A stretch of DNA of 64,000 nucleotides from Pyrus communis (lineage: Eukaryota > Streptophyta > Magnoliopsida > Rosales > Rosaceae): assembly GCF_963583255.1 (NCBI RefSeq), contig NC_084806.1, forward strand, positions 19,386,317 to 19,450,316, given 5' to 3'. Of this stretch, positions 54,169-64,000 are shown in pieces. The stretch's first letter is position 1. Each line of letters begins with the position of its first letter. Made by a program: the position numbers and the translations under genes. The notes beneath the pieces were generated by a model. That model saw nothing but the letters and a program-made list of their open reading frames with translations. It ran no database searches and was not told where the DNA came from.

Positions 54169-56361
54169 CTCAAGGCATCGCCCTAGCAAACGGAAATTAG
54201 TTACGAACAACCATAAAACAAAAGGAATTTTATTGAAATAGAAAAAGGATATAAAACACCTTGAAATAAAAAACGTCGAAGCCTAGCTAAGTTCTCCAAA
54301 TTGATGTCTACATTCTCCTCCTAACTCTAATGGCTAAAAAGCCTTATTTATACTACTCCAAATTAAAACCCTCATAGAAAAGGTTTTCTAAAAACTAGAA
54401 AATAAAATAAGAAAAGGATAACTGTCCAATTCCAAAATCCATCATCTTCCAGCCCAAAAGTCCCAAATAAGTTTTGCAACCCAATCTGTCAACATTACAC
54501 ACTAAACATAAATTAATTCGCCATGATCAGATGCTTCAGGATAAAATTATGAAATTTTGATACAGCCTTCTTGACAGATTCACGAACCCGCTTCAATTGG
54601 AATCACTAAAAAATTCCACCGTTTGAATACTTTATACTCAAAACGAGTTCGCATGTCCTGCATTAAAAATACATAACAAATGATCAAAATCTCACCAAAA
54701 TATACCAAGAATAAAGAATAATATATAGTATAAAATCGACCCATTAATAACACAACAACTGCTTCACTTTGATTTTGGACCCAAGAGTTTATATAAGAAA
54801 ATTCTGAAAATCAGGATGATTACTATAAATTGATAATGAGACAATCCAACCAATAAAAGGAAACTGATTTTTGGGATTAATATAGAAGGGAAGCGTGAAC
54901 ATCGTCGTCGGCAGGGAAAAAGGGAAAAAGTTCAATGAGGCCGGAGATGGAGAGCTGAATCGTAATTGAATGCAGAGAGACTAGAGGAACCTATAACTCC
55001 AAAGCGTTTAAACATTTATGTATACCTAAGGGCAATACAGGAAAACTAAAAATATAATGTAGAAAAATAATGAAATATGACATGGACTATATAATCTGAA
55101 ATGGACACAAGTCAAATGACTATTTTTAATTTTTAATTTTTAATCTTCAATATGTTATTATTGACAAGTCTTATTTAGGGATTAAAATAAAGTTTTCAAA
55201 AATTAAAAACTAAAAACCATTTTCAGAAAGTTTCATTTTTCTAGTTTTTCTTTCCTACTTTCTCTTTCATTTTTTCTTTCTCCCTTCCCCACTGGAGCCA
55301 TTGTCCTTCATTCATCTTTCCTCCACATACACTCATGTATTTATCAAGAAACAATAAAAACTAAAAACAAAATGGTTGTTCAATTGGCCCTTCTGACTTT
55401 TTTCTTGATTTTTATACTTTACTTTTGGCAAAGAATGATACTTGCATTCCCCCATTGGAGAGATGATCAGAACCATAGAAATTTTATAATCAGAACCATT
55501 CAATTTCTTAATTTTCAATTTTTTTTGTCAATTCTTGATCTTCATTTGAAGATCATCAATAAAAAAAAATCATTCTAATTGTGTATCACTTAGTCATTAA
55601 AAATGTATTAAATAAATGTACCTTTCATCATATGTTACTTGATATCTATACTATTGATTTTTTTTATTACATTTGAATTACCAAATAATCTCTAATTCGA
55701 ATGATTTTTGTAGAGATAATCTTCATTTGAAGATACATAATTTGTAAAGAGAAAAATGAGCTCATTCCCAAGGCGGAATGCAAGTTCTTTTGCAAAATTG
55801 GTTTATACCAGGGAAAAATTATGTCCTTCATGTAATTAACACTACCCTGTTAGCCTCCTGCCCGACTTCGGTCACCCTAACTGCTCTCTCAGTTGCCCTT
55901 GCACTCAAGAATCGCGGTGGGGAGCAAGGTGGGGAACAATCACGCCTCTATAACGCCACAATTTACAACTTCGTCAGCTATACTGGAAATTAGATGGAGC
56001 AAATGGGTCGAAAGCGATCCACCAAAGAATATGGAGTAAAAAATAGGGTGCTTTAGATTTTGGCCCTTAGAGCTCATCTATTTTTAAACGTCTAATAAAA
56101 ACCCAAATTTAAAATATGCAGTCATATCGGAACACTATTAATTAGTATAATTTATTTACACCCATGCCACTTCCCAAATCCTTAAATTTATGCCAAATTA
56201 AAAATAGTAGAAAAAGTGAAATAAAATATATAAACTTTTGTATTATATTAATTGTATCCATGTCATACCAAAAATTTACCTTTTTGTGATATATTTTGCA
56301 TTACTTGGGAGGTAAAGTTAATTTGTTCCAACTGTTAAAAAAAATTATTCTAAGTTCATAT
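54169..56361. other. non-coding DNA between chromovirus and Copia
   Basis: I see no gene. 54190-54800 looks like part of a plant non-coding retroelement in reverse (long polyA/T-rich UTR-like text) without clear ends. 55230-55300 is CT-rich. 55431-55797 has a possible imperfect inverted repeat: the left arm acttgcattcccccattgg pairs with ccaaggcggaatgcaagt on the right, as in a MITE. I could not find a convincing target duplication. Open frames at 54059, 55372 and 55778 have no recognisable content. Confidence 0.4.
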
Positions 56362-56610
56362 TGTTGTGGCCTATATTTAATTGACAGGGAAAGGAGGCCG
56401 GGGGCACAGAGAGAGAATAGAGAGAGGTGAATTTATAGGGTTGTGTAGAGGAATGTGTATTATTCCCCCTACGCAGTGCCTTTACTTATATTAATAAGAG
56501 AGAAGAAATCCTTCTCCTCCAAGGAATACAAGTCCATATAGGAAATAATAACTAGAGTCAAATCTAATCTAGGATTTACACAATCACACTTAAATAAGAA
56601 GTTTATAACA
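56362..56610 (-). mobile_element. 3' LTR of the second Copia element
   Basis: On the minus strand it starts TGTTATAAACTTCTTATTT at 56610 and ends ...TATAGGCCACAACA at 56362 (249 bp). The purine tract appears as ctcccccttgaatg at 56611. There is no second LTR in the window to confirm it. The start is fixed by the purine tract; the end is inferred from the inverted TGTTGTGG. Confidence 0.65.
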
Positions 56611-56989
56611 CTCCCCCTTGAATGTGTAAAATACTCAAGTAGATTCGACATTATGTAGAGGTTGAGGAAGTCGACTCGTCGGCATTGATTCTGGGAACAC
56701 ACTAATCTCAATAAGGTAGGAACTTGCATAAGGAAGTAAGTCTCACAAAAAAATCATATGGCTATGGTAAAAACCCGAGTAGGGACAAAACCCATAGTCT
56801 AAGGAAAAATGTGTGAGAAATGCAAAGTCAAATGAAACGTCTATGGGATGTCATCAGGGATATGATCAACCCAAGGTGGATGCCTCATCAAAACCTAGTT
56901 AGGTAGCAAAAACCCAGTGGGAAAAATGCTTTTAATCGTAGGGAAAAAGAGTACATTAAAATCAAGCAAGTATACTTTAGGATACTCCC

Positions 56990-59500
56990 CCTAAGTTTGA
57001 CACAATTCCAAAGAGAACTAGCAATGTTACAACTCAGAAAGTTTACGCATACCAATTCCTTGAACAAGCTTCTGAAACGTCACCTTCGGTAGTAATTTGG
57101 TGAAAAGGTTGGCCAAATTGTTTTGTGAACGGATTTGCGCAACTTCAATCTTTTGATGCTCTTGTTGTTGATGTGAGAAGAAGAATTTCGGCACAATGTG
57201 CTTGGTGTTGTCTCATTTGATGTAACCCATCTTGAGTTGTTCGATGCATGCTGCATTGTCTTCATAGATCGTCGTCGGGGTAAAGATCGCAGGAGCTTCG
57301 AATATGGTCCACCAATGCTCTCAACCAAAAGCATTCCCGAGTTGCTTCGTGTCAGGCGAGAATTTCAGTGTGATTAGGCGAAGTGGCAACTAAGGTCTAT
57401 TTAGTTGACCTCCAAGAGATTGCGGTGCCTCTAACGGTAAAGACATAACATGTTTGAGAGCGCGCCTTGTGCAGATCAGAAAAGTATCCTACATCAGCAT
57501 AACCAACAAGGCGAGAATTGACTTGAGATAAAGGGGTCGATGATCCGTAGGGATAGAACAAGCCCTAATCCGTAGTACCCTTAAGGTAGTAGAAGCTGTC
57601 TTTAACACCAGTCCAGTGTTTGCGTGTTGGTGCATTACTATATCTTGCCAAAAGATTAACGACAAATGAGTAGTCAGGTCTAGTGCATGGAGCTAAGTAC
57701 AATAAACCGCATATCACACTTAGATAAGGAGCTTCAGTCTCCAAAATCTCTTCATCATCCTCATTCCGACGAAAAGGATCTCGTTTGCATCTAATGATCT
57801 AACGACCATAGGAGTACTCGAAGGCTTCGCTTTATCCTCATTAAAGCGGCGCAACACCTTCTAGTGTAGTTCGATTGATGTACGAAGATTCCATCTGAAC
57901 AATGCTCTATCTCGAGACCAAGACTGTATCGAGTCTTTCCTCGATCTTTCATCTCAAATTCTCACTTCAAGTGTGCGGCAGTTCTCGCGAGCTCTTTAGG
58001 AGTTCCGATGACATTCATGTCATCGACATAAACTGCAACTATCGCAAAACCGGAATATGACTTCTTAATGAACACACAAGAGCATAGTTTGCTGTTCACG
58101 TATCCCTGACTAGTCAAATACTCACTCAAACAGTTATACTACATTCTTCCGGATTGCTTTAAACTGTAAAGTAAACGCCTTAGCCGAATTGAGAGTGTGT
58201 TCTGAGGTTTGGAAATATTTGATCTAGTCAATGTAAGTCTTTCAGGAACTTTCATATAAATTTCCTTATCAAGATCCCCATAAAGATACGTAATTACTAC
58301 GTACATCGACTGCATACTCAGTTTTTCAGAAACTACCAAACTGATAAGGTATCGAAAAGTAATCACATCCATAACGGGTGAATAAATTTCATCATAGTCA
58401 ATCTCAGAGCATTGTGAGAAGCCTTGCGAAACAAGACGAGCTTTGTAACGCACAATTTTGTTCTTCTCATTACGCTTCCGAACGAAAACCTATTTGTAGC
58501 CAACGGGCTGCACATGCGGAGAAGTAGGAGTTACAAGTCCAAACACTTTACATTTCACAAGTGAGTCGAGTTCGACTTAGATTGCTTGTTTCCAGTTTGA
58601 CCAATCAGTTCTACGTCAACATTCATCAACAGAACGGAGTTCAATGTCCTCGCTCAACATGATCTCAATAGCTACTGCATATGCTAATGCATCGTTGACA
58701 ATCATCTCATTTCTACACAAAACATCATCCAAGCTAGCATAATGAACCGAAATCTCATGATTCTCAGGAGGTGGATTCGTCTTTTCAAGGACGCTTCCGT
58801 GATCTAGAATTTCCTCACAAGTTGGATAGAATGAGTAAGCGACATTTGGATTCATGGCAGGCTCTTCAGGTCCCTGTGTTGTGGGTTTTCTCTTCCAGAG
58901 GTGTGAATCCTTTAAACAAAGTGGTCTCCCATGCTTATGTGTAGGGGCAAATGATTGGCTAGCCGCTAATGTACGTGGATCGACAAAAATGACATCCCAG
59001 ACCTCCAGGAGGGAAGTCCATTGTACATTTGATACATCCATTTTTGCAGGCACATTCGCAGCTGGAATATGTGATCTTGTCACTCGCGCTAGATCGGTGA
59101 AAGCATCTGGCATGCTCTGAGCTATGCTCTAAAGATCTAATATGCGTTGCACTTCAATTTCAGACTAAGCAATGTGAGGTTCTAAATGAAACAAAGTGGG
59201 AGCCGTCCACGATAATTTGCGTCGTTCATCAAGAATGTTGACATTCTCATCTCCCCCTAAGGACGGGAATACTGTCTCATAGAAGTGACAATCCGTGAAA
59301 CGAGCGGTAAACAGATCTTCTATCAAAGGTTTTAAATAACGAATAATCAAAGGAGAATCATATCCAACATAGATTCCCATCCTTTGATGAGACATCATTT
59401 TTGTACGTAAGGGTGGCGAAATTGGCACATAGACCACGCAACCAAAATCGTACAGATGGGATATATCGAGTTTGATATTCAAAAGGTTGCACATATGATA
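56990..59500 (-). pseudogene. Copia integrase end, RT and RNase H, decayed
   Basis: 59494-59165 is the integrase C-terminus (LYDFGCVVYVPISPPL, RMGIYVGYDSPLIIRYLKPL). 59113-58616 holds the linker (AFTDLARVTRSHIPAAN, CLKDSHLWKRKP). RT starts at 58453 (YKARLVSQGFSQCSEIDYDE), with the YVDD-equivalent near 58025. RNase H is at 57390-57060 and decodes YEDNAACIEQLKMGYIK and NLANLFTKLLPKVTFQKLV in another frame. Many stops are present. Upstream parts (gag, protease, most of integrase) are missing at 59500. Confidence 0.75.
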
Positions 59501-59549
59501 TCAGTTTACCAGTTGTTGGGATACTATCTTTTATAAATTGGTTTGACAA

Positions 59550-62500
59550 ATGGAATTCAGTTGGAGATTTCTATTTTCCTAAAACAACAACCATACTTTT
59601 ATGCTATTTGAAATGAAGCATTCTATTGCATACTACAAAGAGTTTAATATACGAACTTTTACATATCATTCATAATACTAACGGATTAGTGCTTTTATCT
59701 AATATATAGCTTGGCTGAAGTATTTTAATGTACTTATGTATTTTGAACTATATCTTTGCTTATTTTATAAAAGTATTCTAGTTCAAAAGTTCCTTCACTG
59801 ATGACCATGCTGTTATAAATTAACATAATGGCTTTTGAATTAGTAGTGTGTAATTAGCAAGCTTAAGCATGCTGACTAGGATTAAAGTTCATGTCATGTT
59901 TTTTAGTAATTGCTTACACTTGTGGATAGGAGTTGCTGAAGGTAGACTCTTGTAGTAGAGAGTCAGAGCAATGCTTTGGAATCCAGATAGGGGAAATAAG
60001 GCAAACCTTTACAGAGATTGATTCTATTAAATTTCATGAAATACTATATTCGTTTTGGTTGTTTAATGTGATTTGATGTTATTTGGCTAATTGCTTCAGT
60101 TAAGTGTTTACTTGTTACTGGTTATGGAATTATTGCTGGAATGCTATTCGTTGAGAATATACTATGATACGAAAGATGAAATGACATTATTTGTGCATCA
60201 TCATGTTGATGTGGTTGGAATTTCAGTATTCATATTGGAAGTATGGAAATGAGGGTAGTTGGAAATGATCTTTTATGTAGTTGAATCTATTCATTGTGAA
60301 ACCAGTTCCAGGCGAGCCCGATGTGCACAGTAGAATATGATATCAACGAGAACTGTCGATGTGGGTGATTTGTGCTGGAGATCAATAAATTAGATAAGAT
60401 GACTAGCAAAAGGGGTTTATGAACTTGGGATATCATATGGGGGTTAGTTTCTATAATAGAACATTCGAACCACCTCTGCAGGGGTAAAATGCATGGTATG
60501 GGACGTGCAGGTCTGCGTGTTTTATTAAATAAATTAGCAAGGGTAATTGAAGAGGTTGCATTGCATTCATGCATTATTAGCAAGAATGATTTGATATTTG
60601 GCGATATGATTTCATGACACTTAATTTAATATTGTCAATTATTGTGATAAGGTTATGTCTCTACTGGGCTGTTGAAGCTCACCCCTCTATTGTTATGCAA
60701 GTTTAAGAACTAAACAGTCAAAAAGGGTAGACGGGATGAGATCGGATTAAGTGTGAGGATAGAATTTTGTATTTATTTATTTTAGTCTTGTAAAGAATTA
60801 TCGATTTCTTGCTATAAGAGGAATTTCATATTTTTCCACCTAGTTTTAGTTTCCTTTTATTTAATTTTATTTTTAGTTTGCGCGCCAGATTTGGGTTCGA
60901 GATTTTTCTATTGACCCCGGGTCCGAGGCGTGACAGAATAATATAAAAGCATAGGGATTAGACACCCTTGGAAAAGTTGTGTTACCAATTAAATAGTCAG
61001 TTTAAAAGAGCTGGAGCATTTCTGTTTTGTGGTATTAGTTTTGTTAAGTCTTTTGTTTCGACTTGAATTTATTTGACTGAGAGACTAGTAGGTCTAGTTA
61101 GGGGGTAGTAATATGGGTTGTTAGGTCTTAACGTGGTTGGAAGTGTCATTGTTTGCTTTACTGTTGTGATGTTGAAATTTTATTCGGCTTATGTGGTACA
61201 TATTACTTGTGTTGTGACTACTCACCAGTGTGTCCAACCATACTATAGTTTTCCGAACTGCCGAGTGATAGACATGGTTTTGGTTTACAATTGAATTGAA
61301 ATGTTGGGATGATTGTAAAAGCAAAAGCTGGCAATATGCGTAATATTCTACCTACTTAAGTAGTTGACCCCTACTGCGTTCAAATGAGTGAGTAAGCTAT
61401 CTGTTAGCTTGAGTTCGTGCTAATTAAGTTGGAAGCTGGAATGGGGTTGCCACAAGGTGGAATAGGTGTCACACCACTAAACCCAAAGCCATTTGGTTTT
61501 ACACGTTGCTCTTTGTAGGAAAGATCTTATTTAGTTCTGGTAAGTCTATCCATTCCGCTTCCGCATTTCCCCTAGTATAAATAAAAACCAGGGTTTCAAC
61601 TGCATACTAAACTCAGAAAACAGAGAGAGGTTTCATCGAAATCTATGGTGTCTAAATCATGAAAAAAAAATCACGAATACATATGTCGTAAACCTGTAGC
61701 TCACAAAGCTTTGGTAATTATTTTCATATCCCCTGTATTTTGTTAGTGGCTATACTATGACTTTCTTAATATGTTGTTAATGTTATGCAGTATTGTGATT
61801 GACAACTTAATTTGTACAAATGTTTCTTTCCACATCTTAATCCGTTTGGTTTTATGCACTACATATTTGAGGTGGCCGTTTTCATACGAAAGCTGAAAGG
61901 GATGTGTGATATCAGTTGATCTACCAACTGATTCATTTTAAAAAGAAAATCTATTTTGACATAATACCCTTGATAAGTTTATGACATATCCCCAGTTTTC
62001 CCTTACATTTTCTATTGCTATTTTCATGTCTATCTATCATGTTGCGTTTAATTTTATATAATAGTTTATCTATCAGGGATTTGTGAGCTTCCATGTTAGT
62101 TATCAAGCTACACACATTTATGCTATATATGGTTTCAATTATATATGAAGTAAAGCATGTATTTAGTGCTGGAAATGATTATATATGTTGGATATACATA
62201 CATATGCATGTACGTATATATACATGTGTTTCATTAGAGGCATTTTTATACTAATGTTCCTTTTGTTATGAGTATGTTGTTTTAGATTAACCAAAATCAC
62301 TTTTGAATTGAGTGATGTACTTCATTTCACTGGTTGATTACCATTGTTTCCGTCATGTTAGTTCGTTGGGATTCAACCAATTAGCTGGAGTACGAGATTA
62401 CCAATCATCATTGTCTTTAGGTAGTGCATGGTGTTCAATGATCTCATGAATCCTATGGTGGTGGTTACCAATGAAACCATATCTTGAGATAAAGTGTATG
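59550..62500. other. AT-rich non-coding DNA, possible LTR end
   Basis: I see no gene. The text at 60650-60700 (ctactgggctgttgaagctcacccctct) and the end gaccccgggtccgaggcgtgaca (60935) resemble the 3' part of a Gypsy LTR in plus orientation. No primer site follows, so it may be a solo LTR; its start is not identified. A TATA-like cctagtataaataaaaacc (61572-61590), followed by gagagaggtttcatcg, could be a promoter, without a gene that I can see. Frames here are short and featureless. Confidence 0.35.
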
Positions 62501-62524
62501 AATACTCGTACTAATCTGTTTGCT

Positions 62525-63035
62525 TGGTTCGCAAACATCACCTCTCTTATGAGAAACCTTTAGGCATGGAATATCTTGAAGTTTTTGGTTGAAGATTGTC
62601 CTAGAATTGAGAGTTAAAGGTTGTCTAAAATACAAGTGACTCTCTTAAATGTAGGTTCAAAGTCAAAATTTGGACTACTGGAAGTAGTCATTTATTTGAT
62701 AAAGTTTCGGAGAAGAAACAAATTCACATGTGATCCCTGTTATTCATTGAATTTTCATGGATTAATTCTATGGTTGTGATTGGGGCACAAGTTTCTGTTA
62801 GGGTCGATTAGATGACTGTGGAGTAATTCTATGTTTGCATAGTTTTGCAAACACCACATCTCTTTCAGAAAAGACTTAGTCGGGAACCGTCCTAAATTTA
62901 TAAGATGGGGGATGTCTTAGAACTTTGATGTAAGAGACTCTCTTCGACAGGAGTTTAAAATTAAGGTTTGGATTTACTGAAGTATTTATTAGTTAGATTA
63001 TGTTACGGAGAGGAAACCAACTCACATGTGACTCA
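62525..63035. repeat. diverged direct repeat, two copies of about 300 bp
   Basis: gcaaacatcacctctctt (62531) corresponds to gcaaacaccacatctctt (62847). Likewise tttcggagaagaaaca, then attcacatgtgat (62705), corresponds to ttacggagaggaaacca, then ctcacatgtgac (63003). Offsets are 316 and 298 bp, so small deletions have occurred. The second copy runs directly into the hairpin array at 63072. No coding potential. Confidence 0.75.
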
Positions 63036-63071
63036 CTTCTACTCAGAAAGGTAATGGTTAACTGACATTCT

Positions 63072-63406
63072 CATTCCTACACGAGTTGGCATTATATACA
63101 TGGTGATTCATTCCTATACAACTGGGGTTGTATGATGAACTACTTAAATGTCATTCCTACACAATTTTGGATTGTGTGATGAGCATATTATATTTCATTC
63201 CTACACAACTTTTGGTTGTGTGATGAATTTATTGAACTTTATTCCTACACAATTATTGGTTGTGTGATAAGTTTGATAAATTTCATTCCTACGTAGCTTT
63301 GGGCTATGTGATAAATTTGACAAAGAACTTCATTCCTACATGACTTACGGTTGTGTGATGAAACTACTGATCCTCATTCCTATATAGCTTCAGGCTATAT
63401 AATGAG
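63072..63406. repeat. tandem array of eight hairpin units
   Basis: About 48-60-bp units begin with (t)cattcctac. Seven are clear and the first is decayed. In each, a 7-bp inner stem flanks a 4-5-base loop: atacaac/gttgtat (63116-63133), acacaat/attgtgt, acacaac/gttgtgt, acacaat/gttgtgt, acgtagc/gctatgt, acatgac/gttgtgt, atatagc/gctatat. An outer stem is formed by the bases before and after (ttcat/atgaa, cctcat/atgagg). Where one arm differs the other usually changes to match or gives a G-T pair. Function unknown; it is detailed in the findings. Confidence 0.85.
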
Positions 63407-63564
63407 GAAAACGAAGTCACGAATATCGTGTGGTGAGAATAAAACAATTAAATAGTGAAGCTGAGTGATGAGTCACATTTCTGAATGTTGTTATACTAGG
63501 AAGCCATTAGGGATACTACTTGAAGTACTATTTCGTTTGGAAACTACATTTAGATCAAGGAAAT

Positions 63565-63662
63565 GGATTCAGTGCGTCATGAATATGTCTTCATATGAAA
63601 ATCATGACAATGGTACTTGGTTTGTAGTGCGCCATGAATATGTTTTTTGATGAAGATCATGG
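63565..63662. repeat. 58-bp duplication in Copia gag
   Basis: cgtcatgaatatgtcttc, then aaaatcatgacaatgg (63572-63613), is a diverged repeat of cgccatgaatatgttttt, then gaagatcatggcaat (63630-63667). The offset is 58 bp. The right copy belongs to the gag frame on the minus strand (IAMIFIKKHIHGALQT). The left one is a degenerate duplicate. Confidence 0.65.
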
Positions 63663-63825
63663 CAATAGCTTTCTCAGCTTCGCCAACCAAGTTATCCGTC
63701 TCATCTTCAATGGTAGGACGCAAATTCTTTGCAGTGAGGTGGAGCTTCACATCTTGGACCCACTTGGGGTAGTTTCTTCCGGAAACCTCCAAAGCGGTAA
63801 AGTCAAGTTTTTTCAAATTCAACAT
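63613..63825 (-). pseudogene. Copia gag N-terminus fragment
   Basis: The ATG at 63825 opens MLNLKKLDFTALEVSGRNYP, then KWVQDVKLHLTAKNLRPTIE and EAEKAIAMIFIKKHIHGALQ. This is the N-terminus of a Copia gag of the UBN2/DUF4219 type. After about 70 codons the frame enters the 58-bp duplicate and is lost. It could be the 5' part of the Copia at 56362-59500, split and deleted by the DNA between, but this is unproven. Its leader and LTR lie beyond 63860. Confidence 0.75.
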
Positions 63826-64000
63826 GTTCCTATCACAAAATAAATGGACAAGATGTTATTAGTGTAATGGAGAAAAAAAAAATTAATCCACTCACATAGG
63901 AGTAGAACATTCAGGTTCTAATAGACATGTATTGATTTAAATTTACATGAAAAACTTCGGGTTTTCATGGGTGATGTTTTTAAGGAAAACTTCAAGTTTT
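63826..64000 (-). other. leader upstream of the Copia gag start
   Basis: AT-rich non-coding text with a poly-A run at 63873-63882. In this type of Copia the leader before gag may contain an intron or the primer site, but I do not find tggtatcagagc or its complement before the window ends. Confidence 0.3.

Noticed and set aside
63072..63406. CRISPR-like or tRNA-like reading of the hairpin units
   Set aside because: There are no constant repeats with variable spacers, no tRNA arms or anticodon geometry, and the genome is eukaryotic.

Overview
This is a plant nuclear window made almost entirely of nested transposable elements. I see no operons, tRNAs, rRNA genes or CRISPR arrays. The element families (Cassandra TRIM with 5S-like LTRs, Tat-lineage and chromovirus Gypsy, SIRE-like and short-LTR Copia, MULE and hAT MITEs, an endogenous caulimovirid) fit a woody rosid. 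An apple/pear-type Rosaceae genome is my inference. The only intact host-type gene I can support is an A1 aspartic protease of the CDR1/nepenthesin type, 43401-44774 on the minus strand.

Layout, left part: 1-1884 is non-coding LTR/LARD-like sequence. 1885-2968 and 10015-10865 are reverse fragments of one SIRE-like LTR family. Between them lies a decayed Tat-lineage Gypsy pol (about 3000-7040, +) with a 3' tandem-repeat region. 10900-18767 (-) is a Tat-type gag plus LTR (element Y), split by a 5.6 kb chromovirus-type solo LTR (12926-18514, TSD CTTGC) that contains an inner element and a 340/348-bp triplication. 18770-24404 (-) is a second Tat element (X1: LTR, gag, protease), split by a SIRE-like solo LTR (21149-23007, TSD TTTCT).

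Middle part: 24405 to about 32270 is an endogenous pararetrovirus remnant with coat, protease, RT and a downstream ORF. It is interrupted by a rearranged Cassandra array (25534-27252, TSD CAACT) and a 358-bp MITE (27566-27923, 9-bp TSD). 32394 to about 33870 (+) is another copy of family X. 33880-35310 (-) is a decayed transposon-type gene. 35583-36390 duplicates the 5' end and upstream region of the aspartic protease. 36530-37124 (-) is a Copia RT fragment, next to a structurally complete Copia (37130-41831, TSD ATAAA) that carries a hAT MITE.

Right part: after the protease gene, a Tekay/Del-like chromovirus (45241-54168, +) has both LTRs (the 5' one truncated) and every pol domain, but is inactivated by stops and two frameshifts. 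54169-56361 is non-coding. 56362 to about 59500 (-) is the 3' two-thirds of a Copia element, and 63613-63825 (-) is a Copia gag start. Between these two lies 4 kb of AT-rich DNA ending in eight short tandem units at 63072-63406, most of which can fold as a hairpin with compensating changes in both stems.

The best candidates for something undescribed are that hairpin array, a hairpin module repeated within two diverged chromovirus LTR families, and the inverted Cassandra array. All calls are by eye from sequence and remembered family signatures; no search was run.
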